A program made the translations under genes and the position numbers. From Nonomuraea solani (GTDB lineage: Bacteria; Actinomycetota; Actinomycetes; Streptosporangiales; Streptosporangiaceae), in the NCBI RefSeq assembly GCF_900108335.1, contig NZ_FNVT01000001.1, forward strand, positions 550,977-614,976: DNA of 64,000 bases. Direction: 5' to 3'. Shown piece by piece: positions 8,162 to 16,500 of the stretch. The notes beneath the pieces are model-generated. The model was not told the origin of the DNA, ran no database searches, and worked only from the letters and a program-made list of their open reading frames with translations. Positions within the stretch are counted from its first letter, which is position 1, and each line of letters starts with the position of its first letter.

Positions 8162-8911
8162 TCAAGGGCGGAGGTTCCTCCGGAGGGGCGAGGAAGGGCG
8201 GAGGCCTCTCTGAGAGGGCGGGGAGGTCAGGCGGTCTCGGAGGGTGGTGAGTTCGGTGGGGGTCAGGCCGGCCGACGTCAGGTACGCCTCCGCGTCGAGT
8301 TCGCGCAGGAGCGACCCGATCACCTGGTCCGTGGTGGTGCCGGCGGCGGTCAGGCGGGCGCGTACGCGGAGGGCGTCGTCGGGCTGGCCGAGCAGGGCGT
8401 AGAGAGGGCTCAGGCGGGCCGTGGAGCGCTCGTAGTCGGCCAGGATGTCGCCCGGTGCCACCCCGGCCAGCGCGAGCAGCAGGATGGCGATGAGCCCGGT
8501 GCGGTCGCGGCCGGCGACGCAGTGCACGAGCACTCCGCCGGGCGGCGCCTGGGCGATGGCGCGCAGGACGCGGGCGCAGCGGTCGGGAGCGTTGTCCAGG
8601 AACGGCCGCAGATAGAGCGGCGTCCCGCCGTGCAGGTCGCGGCCCGTGTTCATGGGCACGCTGACCACGGTCATCCCGGGCGGCCGGTGGCCGGGCTCCG
8701 CGTGGTGCTCGCCGGGGGTGCGCAGGTCCACGATCGTCCGTACGCCGTGCGCCGCGGCCGCCGCCCACCCCTGCTCGGTGAGCCGGTCGGGGGTGTCGGC
8801 GCGGACCACGGCACCCCAGCGGGTGCGCCGCCCGGCCGCGGCCAGCAGGCCGCCCAGGTCGCGTACGTTGTGACAGCCGTCCCACACCAGATCCCGGTCC
8901 ACATCGCCCAC
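8162..8911 (-). CDS. Tyrosine-protein phosphatase (DSP-like)
   Basis: A 249-residue cytoplasmic phosphatase of the bacterial tyrosine/dual-specificity group (related to mycobacterial PtpB). It carries the N-terminal CHNVRDLGG motif, the middle TIVDLRTPGEH motif, and the P loop HCVAGRDRTG with the nucleophilic Cys and the phosphate-binding Arg (C-x5-R) intact. The acid Asp is probably in the loop around residues 90-110. GTG 8911 is the start, preceded by AAGG. The C-terminus is a low-complexity Arg/Pro/Ser tail (about 25 residues). It ends convergently with nos. Confidence 0.85.
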   Translation of the reverse strand: MGDVDRDLVWDGCHNVRDLGGLLAAAGRRTRWGAVVRADTPDRLTEQGWAAAAAHGVRTIVDLRTPGEHHAEPGHRPPGMTVVSVPMNTGRDLHGGTPLYLRPFLDNAPDRCARVLRAIAQAPPGGVLVHCVAGRDRTGLIAILLLALAGVAPGDILADYERSTARLSPLYALLGQPDDALRVRARLTAAGTTTDQVIGSLLRELDAEAYLTSAGLTPTELTTLRDRLTSPPSQRGLRPSSPLRRNLRP

Positions 8912-8933
8912 CGTATCCTTGCCTTCCCCGCCT

Positions 8934-8946
8934 AGAACATGGTTCT
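8934..8946. promoter_or_regulatory. Dyad upstream of the crotonase gene
   Basis: AGAAC-ATG-GTTCT, a perfect 5+3+5 inverted repeat, lies 8 bp before the crotonase ATG and 22 bp from the phosphatase GTG. It resembles TetR-family lipid-regulator operators but has 3 rather than 2 central bases. No such regulator is adjacent. Confidence 0.4.
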
Positions 8947-8954
8947 GTTAGCCC

Positions 8955-9728
8955 ATGGCGGAACTCGTGCTCTCAACGCTCGACCAGGGCGTGCTGACGC
9001 TGACCTTCAACCGGCCGGACACGCTCAATGCCTGGACCGACGCCATGGGGCGGCGCTATTTCGACCTGCTGGCCGAGGCCGAGCAGGACCCCGGGGTGCG
9101 GGCCGTGGTGGTCACCGGCGCGGGCAAGGGCTTCTGCTCGGGCGCCGACTTCAAGACGCTGGCCGCCCTCCAGGCGGGCGACTACGACGAGACGCCCGAC
9201 CCGCGGCCCCACACCTTTCCGACGACGATCCGCAAGCCGGTCATCGCCGCCGTCAACGGGGCCTGCGCGGGGCTCGGCATGGTGCACGCGCTCGTCTGCG
9301 ACCTGGTGTTCACGGCCACCGAGGCCAAGTGGACGACCGCGTTCCCGCGCCGCGGCCTGATCGCCGAGTACGGGCTGTCCTGGGTGCTGCCCCGGCTCAT
9401 GGGGCAGCAGCGGGCCATGGACGTGCTGCTGTCGGGCAGGGTGTTCAGCGGGCGGGAGGCGTACGAGATGGGCCTGGTCAACCGCGCCGTGCCGCTGGAG
9501 TCGCTGCTGGCCGAGACCCAGGAGTACGCCAGGGAGCTGGCCCGGCACAGCTCGCCGGCGTCGATGGCGGTGATCAAGCGGCAGGTGTGGCACGACTGGG
9601 ACGTCACGCTGGAGGAGTCGGCCAAGACGGCCACCCAGGAGATGATCGCCTCCTTCGGCCGTCCCGACTTCGCGGAGGGCGTCGCCAGTTTCCTGGAACG
9701 CCGCCCGCCGAACTTCCCGCCGCTCTGA
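8955..9728 (+). CDS. Enoyl-CoA hydratase/isomerase (crotonase) family protein
   Basis: A 257-residue crotonase-fold enzyme acting on acyl-CoA thioesters, cytoplasmic. The two oxyanion-hole segments are visible: GKGFCSGADFKTL (about residues 55-67) and NGACAGLGMVHAL (about 97-109). The usual first catalytic Glu position reads FPRRGL; a Glu sits in the following IAEYG, as in many isomerase/hydrolase-type members. The exact reaction (hydration, isomerisation or thioester hydrolysis) cannot be read. The start at ATG 8955 has no clear Shine-Dalgarno and may be leaderless. It is monocistronic and divergent from the phosphatase. Confidence 0.85.
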   Translation: MAELVLSTLDQGVLTLTFNRPDTLNAWTDAMGRRYFDLLAEAEQDPGVRAVVVTGAGKGFCSGADFKTLAALQAGDYDETPDPRPHTFPTTIRKPVIAAVNGACAGLGMVHALVCDLVFTATEAKWTTAFPRRGLIAEYGLSWVLPRLMGQQRAMDVLLSGRVFSGREAYEMGLVNRAVPLESLLAETQEYARELARHSSPASMAVIKRQVWHDWDVTLEESAKTATQEMIASFGRPDFAEGVASFLERRPPNFPPL

Positions 9729-9757
9729 AGCCCTTCAGGCGTCCCGCCGCTCTGAAG
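9715..9757. repeat. 27-bp tandem duplication at the crotonase stop
   Basis: TCCCGCCGCTCTGAAG occurs at 9715-9730 and again at 9742-9757. The first copy encodes the last codons and stop of the crotonase gene; the second is non-coding. It looks like a local slippage duplication. Confidence 0.8.
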
Positions 9758-9760
9758 ACC

Positions 9761-10873
9761 TCAGGCCACCCGGCGGGCGCCCGGCGCCGGGATGGCGGGC
9801 AGGTAGCGCGGGGCCTGGAAGCCACGCTCGGCGTAGGCGGCCGAGACCGACTCCTGGACGCTCTCCAGGCGCTCCACCGGCACCAGGGCGATGGCCGAGC
9901 CGCCGAAGCCGCCACCGGTCATCCTGGCGCCCCGCGCGCCGCCCCTGAGGGCCGCCTCGACGGCCACGTCCAGCTCCGGCGACGACACCTCGTACTGGTC
10001 GCGCAGCGACAGGTGGGAGGCGTTCAGCAGGGCGCCGATCTCCGTGACGGCGCCCGCGCGCAGCAGGCCGATGAGGGCCTCCACGCGGTGGTTCTCCGTC
10101 ACGACGTGCATCGTGCGCTTGCGCTCGTCGCCCTGCAGTTGGTCCAGGGCCCCGGCCAGGTCGGTCACGTCGCGCAGAGCCGCGACGCCGAGCTTGCGGG
10201 CGGCCGACTCGCACTCGGCGCGGCGCTTGGCGTATTCGCCGCCCGCGTGCTCGTGGTGCGCCTGCGTGTCGATGATGAGCATGCTCAGGCCGTGGGCGGC
10301 CAGGTCGAGCGGGATGTTCCTGGAGCCGAGCGAGCGGCAGTCGAGGAACAGGGCGTGGCCCTCCTGGCACAGCGCCGAGGCGGCCTGGTCCATGATGCCG
10401 CAGGGCATGCCGACGAAGTCGTTCTCGGCCTTCTGGCCGAGCAGCGCGATCTCCATGGGCGTCATGCCCAGGCCGTGCAGGTCGTTGATCGCCGAGGCGA
10501 CGGCCACCTCCAGGGCGGCGCTGGAGCTGAGGCCCGCGCCCTGCGGGACGTCGCCGTCGATCGCGATGTCGGCGCCCGCCACCCGGTCGCCCAGCATGTC
10601 GAGGACGCCCACGACGTAGCGCGTCCAGCCCTTGGAGTCCGCGTGCGTCGCCATCGTGACGGGCTCGCCGGAGGACTGGAGCGACAGCAGGCGGATCGTG
10701 CCGTCGGTACGCGGCGTGACCGCGGCCGTCACCCCCCACGGCACCGCGAAGGGGAGAACGAACCCGTCGTTGTAGTCGGTGTGCTCGCCGATCAGGTTGA
10801 CCCGGCCCGGCGCGTGCCAGACGGTCTGGGGGGACGAGCCGTAGGCGGCCGTGAAAGCTTCAATAACGCGCAT
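9761..10873 (-). CDS. galK: Galactokinase
   Basis: Phosphorylates D-galactose to galactose-1-phosphate in the Leloir pathway; 370 residues, standard length. All GHMP-kinase signatures are present: the galactokinase signature GRVNLIGEHTDYNDG (residues 23-37), the ATP-binding GAGLSSSAALE (112-122) and the C-terminal RMTGGGFGGSAIA. The start is ATG 10873, with GAGGAG about 8 nt upstream; a longer N-terminus lacks family similarity. No galE or galT is adjacent, so it is a lone pathway gene here. Divergent from the PLP enzyme with a 43-bp intergenic region. Confidence 0.95.
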   Translation of the reverse strand: MRVIEAFTAAYGSSPQTVWHAPGRVNLIGEHTDYNDGFVLPFAVPWGVTAAVTPRTDGTIRLLSLQSSGEPVTMATHADSKGWTRYVVGVLDMLGDRVAGADIAIDGDVPQGAGLSSSAALEVAVASAINDLHGLGMTPMEIALLGQKAENDFVGMPCGIMDQAASALCQEGHALFLDCRSLGSRNIPLDLAAHGLSMLIIDTQAHHEHAGGEYAKRRAECESAARKLGVAALRDVTDLAGALDQLQGDERKRTMHVVTENHRVEALIGLLRAGAVTEIGALLNASHLSLRDQYEVSSPELDVAVEAALRGGARGARMTGGGFGGSAIALVPVERLESVQESVSAAYAERGFQAPRYLPAIPAPGARRVA

Positions 10874-10904
10874 AACCGAACACTCCTCAACAAAGGCCCG
10901 ACCG

Positions 10905-10910
10905 TAGACT
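10905..10910 (+). promoter_or_regulatory. -10 element of a leaderless promoter
   Basis: TAGACT ends 6 nt before the ATG at 10917, so transcription should begin at or next to the start codon. No Shine-Dalgarno is present between them. Confidence 0.55.
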
Positions 10911-10916
10911 AGCGCC

Positions 10917-11717
10917 ATGGAGGAACTCCTGGATCCAGGGCTCGGCCAGGTCCGGGTGTTCCTGATGCACGACGACAACAAGCCGCGCAAACTCAAGTAC
11001 AACCTGGGCCATCGCAGGCTGCTGACCTTCGGCGGCGCCTACTCCAATCACATCAGGGCCGTGGCCGAGGCGGGAGCGCGGCACGGCATCGAGACGATCG
11101 GGGTCATCAGGGGCGAGGAGCGCCTGCCGCTGAACCCGTCCCTGGCCCACGCGGCCGCCTGCGGCATGACGATCACCTACCTCGACCGGGCCGCCTACCG
11201 GCTCAAGCACACCGACGAATCGCTGGCCGCGCTGCGCGCGCGGTGGGGCGACGACGTGGTGATCCTGCCGGAGGGCGGGAGCAACGCGGCGGCCGTGCGC
11301 GGCTGCGCCGAACTGCCGGGGGAGATCACCGAAGACTACGACGTTGTCTGCTGCCCGGTCGGCACCGGCGGCACGCTGGCCGGGATCTCGGCGGGGCTGC
11401 CCGAGGGCCGGCGGGCGCTCGGGTTCGCGGTGCTGAAGGGGGCCTCGTTCCTGGAGGGGGAGGTGGCCAGGCTGCAGCGGGAGGCGTACGGGCGCACGTG
11501 GGCGAACTGGTCGGTCAACCTGGACTACCACTTCGGCGGGTACGCTAAGTCCACGCCCGTCCTCGACGGATTTATCGCGAAATATCGCGTCGAAGGGATC
11601 TACGTGGCCAAGATGCTCTACGGGATCCTCGACCTCGCCCGGCAGGGCGCCTTCGCCCCCGGCACCCGCGTCGTCGCCATCGTCACCGGTCAGCCTTCCA
11701 CGTTCGTGGCCGAATGA
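10917..11717 (+). CDS. ACC deaminase/D-cysteine desulfhydrase-family PLP enzyme
   Basis: A 266-residue fold-type II PLP enzyme similar to 1-aminocyclopropane-1-carboxylate deaminase and D-cysteine desulfhydrase. The Schiff-base Lys is in DDNKPRKLKYN (about residue 22). The following FGGAYSNHIRA binds the substrate carboxylate and LPEGGSNAAAV matches the family's conserved loop. The phosphate loop is PVGTGGTLAG. It is shorter than typical members (about 300-340) because the N-terminal segment before the Lys is nearly absent. Whether this affects function is unclear; the leaderless promoter argues that the annotated start is real. The substrate cannot be told from sequence. It overlaps the convergent DUF6766 gene by 28 bp. 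Confidence 0.8.
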   Translation: MEELLDPGLGQVRVFLMHDDNKPRKLKYNLGHRRLLTFGGAYSNHIRAVAEAGARHGIETIGVIRGEERLPLNPSLAHAAACGMTITYLDRAAYRLKHTDESLAALRARWGDDVVILPEGGSNAAAVRGCAELPGEITEDYDVVCCPVGTGGTLAGISAGLPEGRRALGFAVLKGASFLEGEVARLQREAYGRTWANWSVNLDYHFGGYAKSTPVLDGFIAKYRVEGIYVAKMLYGILDLARQGAFAPGTRVVAIVTGQPSTFVAE

Positions 11718-12373
11718 GGCGCCCCGACCGGCTTCGACTCCGGTGAGCCCCGCTGGCGCAGATAGATCGACAGCACTGCCATCGACAGCACGGCCAGCAG
11801 CTCCGACTGCCAGTTCTGCAGGCTGCGGTTCCAGAACTCGGGCGAGGTGACGTACGCGCCCCAGGCCACCGGATCGCGCAGGTCGCCGAGCCGCTCCGCG
11901 TTGTACGCCGCCTGCCCCGCCACCGACTGGGCCAGCCACGACAGCAGGAAGATGGTCCCCATCACGAGCCCGAGCGAGTTGCTGAACAACCACAGCCGCG
12001 GCCCCCTGACCTTCGCCCAGCGGGGGGCGTCGGGGCCCGCGTAGGGTCCGACCTGCTGCTTCTCGTCCGACTCCGCCCCGGCGTCCTCCGGCTTCTTGGA
12101 CTCCGGGGAGCCCTTCTGCACGAGCCAGACGGTGAACACGATGAACAGGAAGAACTGCAGATACTCCGACTGCCAGTTCTCGGCCACGTCCACCGCGAAC
12201 GACGAGGAGATCACGTACTCCAGGAACGAGACCGGCTCGGCGCCCTCGGCGACTTGCAGGTCGTTGAAGTCGAGCAGACCGGCCACCGCCTGCCCGCCCA
12301 GCGCCACCAGGAACATCACCAGGAACGCCAGGGCCAGTGAGTTCTCCTTGATCCACCTCAAAGCCTCGACCAC
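11690..12373 (-). CDS. DUF6766 family membrane protein
   Basis: A 227-residue integral membrane protein with about four transmembrane helices in two pairs. The two halves look duplicated: each has NWQSE, then a membrane helix, then a (K/R)GSPESK motif. A soluble acidic linker (PEDAGAESDEKQQ) separates them. This matches the uncharacterised DUF6766 family as I know it. The start is probably GTG 12373, which lies inside the 3' end of the 27-residue gene, with no Shine-Dalgarno, implying translational coupling. The only other in-frame start (GTG 12487) would add a non-homologous stretch. Confidence 0.75.
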   Translation of the reverse strand: MVEALRWIKENSLALAFLVMFLVALGGQAVAGLLDFNDLQVAEGAEPVSFLEYVISSSFAVDVAENWQSEYLQFFLFIVFTVWLVQKGSPESKKPEDAGAESDEKQQVGPYAGPDAPRWAKVRGPRLWLFSNSLGLVMGTIFLLSWLAQSVAGQAAYNAERLGDLRDPVAWGAYVTSPEFWNRSLQNWQSELLAVLSMAVLSIYLRQRGSPESKPVGAPHSATNVEG

Positions 12374-12441
12374 CCGATGGCGAAGAAGGAGGCCAGGCCG
12401 ACCACGATCAGCAGCAGGGTCAGCGTGAACATGACGCGCAT
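12358..12441 (-). CDS. 27-residue hydrophobic peptide, translationally coupled
   Basis: A small ORF reading MRVMFTLTLLLIVVGLASFF followed by AIGWSRL: one transmembrane helix with a basic C-terminus. Its ATG shares a base with the upstream lipoprotein stop (TGATG), GAGGTGG lies about 8 nt before it, and its 3' end overlaps the start of the DUF6766 gene. This arrangement and the clean hydrophobic profile argue that it is a real gene rather than noise. It might be a subunit or assembly peptide of the membrane protein that follows. Function unknown. Confidence 0.6.
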   Translation of the reverse strand: MRVMFTLTLLLIVVGLASFFAIGWSRL

Positions 12442-12839
12442 CAGTCGTCCACCTCGCAGTCGTAAGGCAGGTCGCCCTCCGGCTCACAGCCCGCGGCCCT
12501 GATCCGCCAGCCGTCGCTGAAGCGGTGCAGGAAGAGCGTGTCGCCGGCCAGCCGGACCTGGGCCTCGTCGCCCCACACGCTGACCGCGGACACCGGGCCG
12601 CCCGGGCCGAACCCCAGCTCCCGCAGCGCCTCGGCGCAACTCTGGCCGCGGCCGGGCAGCTTCTCGGCGGTCCTGCGGGCGAGCAGCGCGCAGGCGGACT
12701 CCTCCTGGTGGGCCGCCAGGGCGGTGTGGAAGCGCTCGGCCGTCCGCGCGGGCCCCTCCGTGTCCACGGCGCAACCGGCGGCGGCCACGGTGGCCATGGT
12801 GGCCACGGCCAGCACGAGTGCGGCGAGCGGCATCCTCAT
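12441..12839 (-). CDS. Small lipoprotein
   Basis: A 132-residue exported lipoprotein. The signal peptide MRMPLAALVLAVATMATV ends in a lipobox AAGC, with Cys23 as the lipidated residue. The mature domain resembles small NTF2-like exported proteins (AERFHTALAAHQEESACALL...WRIRAAGC). It has Cys residues in ESACALL, GQSCAE, AAGCEP and YDCEV that could form two disulfides. The start at ATG 12839 has AGAGG upstream. It is the first gene of a three-gene run with the 27-residue peptide and DUF6766 protein, so the operon likely encodes an envelope function. Confidence 0.8.
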   Translation of the reverse strand: MRMPLAALVLAVATMATVAAAGCAVDTEGPARTAERFHTALAAHQEESACALLARRTAEKLPGRGQSCAEALRELGFGPGGPVSAVSVWGDEAQVRLAGDTLFLHRFSDGWRIRAAGCEPEGDLPYDCEVDD

Positions 12840-12868
12840 GCGCCTCTCGCTACCCCGGAGGAACGCGT

Positions 12869-13414
12869 CTATCCCAGCTGGTCGAGCACGGGCGCCACCA
12901 GCGCGTTCAGCTCGCGGGCCAGCACCGTCACCGCGCGGTGGGCGCGCTGCTCGACCTCCTCGTGCGGCCCCTCGGGCTCCGGCGGCAGGTCGTCGAGCGG
13001 CACCGGGGCCTCGACGAGCAGCGTGGCCCGCAGGAACGGGATTCTCGCCAGGTCCTGCTGGGTCGGCTCGACGTACTGGCCGAAGGTCTCCTGCCAGCCC
13101 AGCCAGCCGCGGTCGCGCCACCAGGCCCGCGACCGCCGCAGCTCCTCCGGCAGCGGCGAGACCACCCTGACCCGGGCGTAGAGCCCGCCGTCCCAGGTGT
13201 TGCGGTGGCAGGTCGCCTCGAGGACGCGGCGGTCCCAGCGCACGAAGCCGGGGGTCAGCGACGGCGGGGTGGCGAGGTCCCATGCCGTGCAGGCGAACCG
13301 TACGGGCGCGATGTCACCCCACTCGAACTCGTCGAGGTTCTTTCGCACGTGTACGGCGTAGCGCCCGTCACGGTCTCTGTCGAACTCCTGATCGATCCAG
13401 AACGCCTTGCCCAT
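12869..13414 (-). CDS. Conserved hypothetical protein
   Basis: A 181-residue soluble protein rich in Trp and Arg (AWWRDRGWLGWQETFG), with no signal peptide or membrane segment and no motif I recognise. The ATG at 13414 is 7 nt after a minus-strand TAGCGT (13427-13422) with no Shine-Dalgarno, so the gene is probably leaderless; the identical hexamer and spacing occur before the 3542 gene. Divergent from the giant TPR gene. Confidence 0.65.
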   Translation of the reverse strand: MGKAFWIDQEFDRDRDGRYAVHVRKNLDEFEWGDIAPVRFACTAWDLATPPSLTPGFVRWDRRVLEATCHRNTWDGGLYARVRVVSPLPEELRRSRAWWRDRGWLGWQETFGQYVEPTQQDLARIPFLRATLLVEAPVPLDDLPPEPEGPHEEVEQRAHRAVTVLARELNALVAPVLDQLG

Positions 13415-13535
13415 GAGTTCTACGCTACGGCGCTCCCGGACTTCCCGGCGGAAGGACGGGAGATCTCGGAATGCGGTGTGACCCACGTGACACATGTGTA
13501 GCTTTTTCACATTGTTGTATGACCTTGGAGTGATG

Positions 13536-16500
13536 ATGGCGTCAGAACAGCTCGACGCGGCCATGGACCATTGGAAATCGGGAGACCTCAACGCGGCCGC
13601 GGTGCTGTTCAGGCAGATCGCGGCCACAGGGGACCCGGAGGCGTCCCACCTGCTGGCGGGCCTGCTACAGGAACAGGGGGACCTGGACGGCGCCGAGGCG
13701 GCGCACCGGTCGGTGATCCAGTCGGGCGACCCGGTCTTCGGGCAACGCTCGGCCATCGCCATGGGGATGATGCTGGTCACCGCCAAGGAGTGGGCGGCGG
13801 CGCACCGGGTGCTGACGATCGCCTCGGACGGCGCCGACTTCGAGGTGGCCGCGCTCGCCGACACGGCGCTGGTGCTCGTGCTCACCCAGCTCGGCGACGC
13901 GCAGGGCGCCCAGGAGGCGCTGGAGCGGGCCCGCGTGTGCGACAGCCCCGCCGTGGCCGAGCTGGCCGCGCGGCTGGAGCTGCCGGAGTTCGACCAGGAC
14001 CCGGCCTCGGCCCGCGACCTGTACGACGCCGCCGAGGACGAGGACGACTACCGGGCGCTGCTGACCAGCGGTGACCCCGAGGTGGTGTCGCTGTCGGCGT
14101 TCCGGCTGTACCAGCACTACGCCGAGGAGGAGGAGTTCGACTCGGCCCGCGAGGTGTGCGAGCGCGCCATCGCCGTCGGGCACCCCGACCACCTGGCCAT
14201 GGCGCACAAGCTGCTCGGCGCGGTGCTCGTGGACCTGGGCGAGTACGCCGAGTCGGCGGCCGCCTACCGCGTGGCCGCCGAGGACCCGAGGCCCGACATC
14301 CGGCTGCCCTCGCTCATCGAGCTGGCCAAGGTGACCGCGCAGCTCGGCGACGAGGAGGAGACCAAGGCGATCTTCCGCCGGGTGATCGCCAGCGGCCAGC
14401 GCGACTACGCCGTGCAGGCCCAGGCGTGCCTGGCCCAGATGCACACCGAGGCGGGCGAGCCGGCCGAGGCCCTCGCCGCGCTGCGCGCCGTGCTGGAGGC
14501 CGGCGAGGACGAGTGGGCCTCCATCAGCGTCACCCTGCTCGGCCTGCTGCTCGAACAGCACCCCGAGGCGCACGACGAGATCATGGAGCTGGCCGGGCTG
14601 GCCGCCGGGCACGACGACCCCGACGCCGCGTTCAAGGCCGCGCTGCTGCTGGAGCACGCCGCCAGGCAGCAGCCGCTGGCCGACCCCGTCGAGGAGCAGG
14701 CGCTCCAGGACACCGACGACGGCCTGGCCCGGCTGAAGGCGGGCGACCTGGGCGAGGCCAGGCGGCTGCTGCGCCAGGCCATCGACTCCGGCGCGGCCGT
14801 CCAGTCGATCAGGGCCATGGTGATGCTGGCCGAGCTGGAGCTGGGCGAGGGCGACCGGGAGCAGGCCGACGAGCTGCTGACGTACGTGGCCGAGGGCGAC
14901 GACGTGCTCCAGGGCTTCAACGCGGCGTTCCTGCTGCACCTGCTGCGCGAGTCAGGCGCGGAGACCCATCCCGTGCTCGGCGCGATGCTGGACCACCAGC
15001 GGCTGGGCCGGGAGGAGGGGCTGGTCCGGTACCAGGCGGCCATGGGGCATCATGACCCGGCGGTCTCCGCGATCGGCACCGCCGTGTTCGCGCAGGTGCT
15101 GGCCTCGATCGGGTACGACCTGTCCGACGCGGCCAAGCTGTTCAGGGCGGCGGCGGACAGCGGGGATCCGCTGGCGCTGTCGTACACGGCGGTGATCTGC
15201 AAGGACGTGCTGACCGACGAGGACGAGGCGGGCGGGCTGCTGCGCCGGGCCAGGGGCGAGGGGCATCCCGTGCTGGCGCCCTGGGTGGCGTACATGCTGG
15301 GCGGGCTCGTCGCCGAGGACGACCCCGGGGAGGCGCGGGCGGCGTACACGGCGGCGATGGAGAGCGGGCACAAGGGCCTGCGGATCGAGTCCGCCGCCGA
15401 GCTGATCGGGCTGTTCGAGCGGCAGGGCGACCTGCTGGCCGCCTGCCGCCTGCACGAGCGGCTGATCACCGAGGGCGAGCGGGAGCGCAGCGCGCTGCCG
15501 CTGGCCTACACCAGGGTCCGGCTGGACGACGTCGAAGGCGCGCGGGCCGCGCTCGACCTCGTCACGGACGAGCTCGGCGCGTTCGGACGGGCGCTGCTCG
15601 ACGAGGACTTCGAGGCGGCGGCGCGGGCGTTCCCCGGCGGCGAGGCCGCCGTGATGGCGACCGCGCTCGCCATGGAGTGCGCGCACTCCTGGCAGCGCAC
15701 GCGGCGCCCGGTCGCCGCCGACGGGGCACTTTCGCTGGTCGCCGCGGCCGGTCCGCCGGATCAGCGCCAGCGGGCCGGCTGTTTTCTCGGAGCCCTGCGC
15801 AACGACTCGGGTGACAAGCGCGGCGCCATCGACGCCTGGCTGGGGGCGGTGGGCGACGACGAGCACCTCAACGGGGTGGCGCTGCGCGCCGCGGGCAACG
15901 TGCTGAGCGAACTCGGAGAGTACGCCGAGGCCGCCGGCATCTACGCCCGCGTGCCGGACACCGGCGACGAGCGGCTCCGGGCCGAGGTGGCGCGGCGGCT
16001 GGGCGAGTCGCTGGCCGCCGGCGGCCGCGCGGAGGAGGCCCGCGAGGTGCTGGAAGGGGCGTTCGGCGGCGACGCCACGCTCCACCTGGCCCGGTTCCTG
16101 CGCGACCACGGCGACCACGAAGGCGCGCTCGCGGCCATGACCGCCGCGCCGCCCCGCATCTCGGGCGAGTCCGAGCGGCTGCTCGGCGGCCTGCTGGCCA
16201 AGACGGGCGACCTGGAGGCGGCCAAGGCGGCCTTCGAACGGGCGGCGGCCCTCGACCCCGAGTCCGAGCCGGAGACCATGCTGGCGGCGGGCCGCAGCCT
16301 GCTGGCGGCCGGCGACGCGGACGCCGCGCACTTCGCGCTCGAACGGGCCGCGGCGCAGGAGCACGACACCTACGCAGCCGCCGTCTCCCGCCACCTGCTC
16401 GGCCGGTCCCTGCCGGACGAGCTGCCCTGGGTGCTGGCGGCGGAGGGCGACCGGCGGGGCGCTCTGGCCGTCCTGACCGAGCGGGCCGGGTCCGAGCTGA

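Noticed and set aside
8934..8946. Dyad AGAAC-ATG-GTTCT considered as a KstR-type lipid-regulator site
   Set aside because: The consensus I know (TnnAACnnGTTnnA) has a 2-base centre, not 3, and no regulator gene is nearby. Kept only as an unassigned dyad.
13476..13500. CACGTG and ACATGT elements between the hypothetical gene and the giant TPR gene considered as a CRP-type operator
   Set aside because: The arms do not fit GTG-N6-CAC symmetry; only short palindromes are present.
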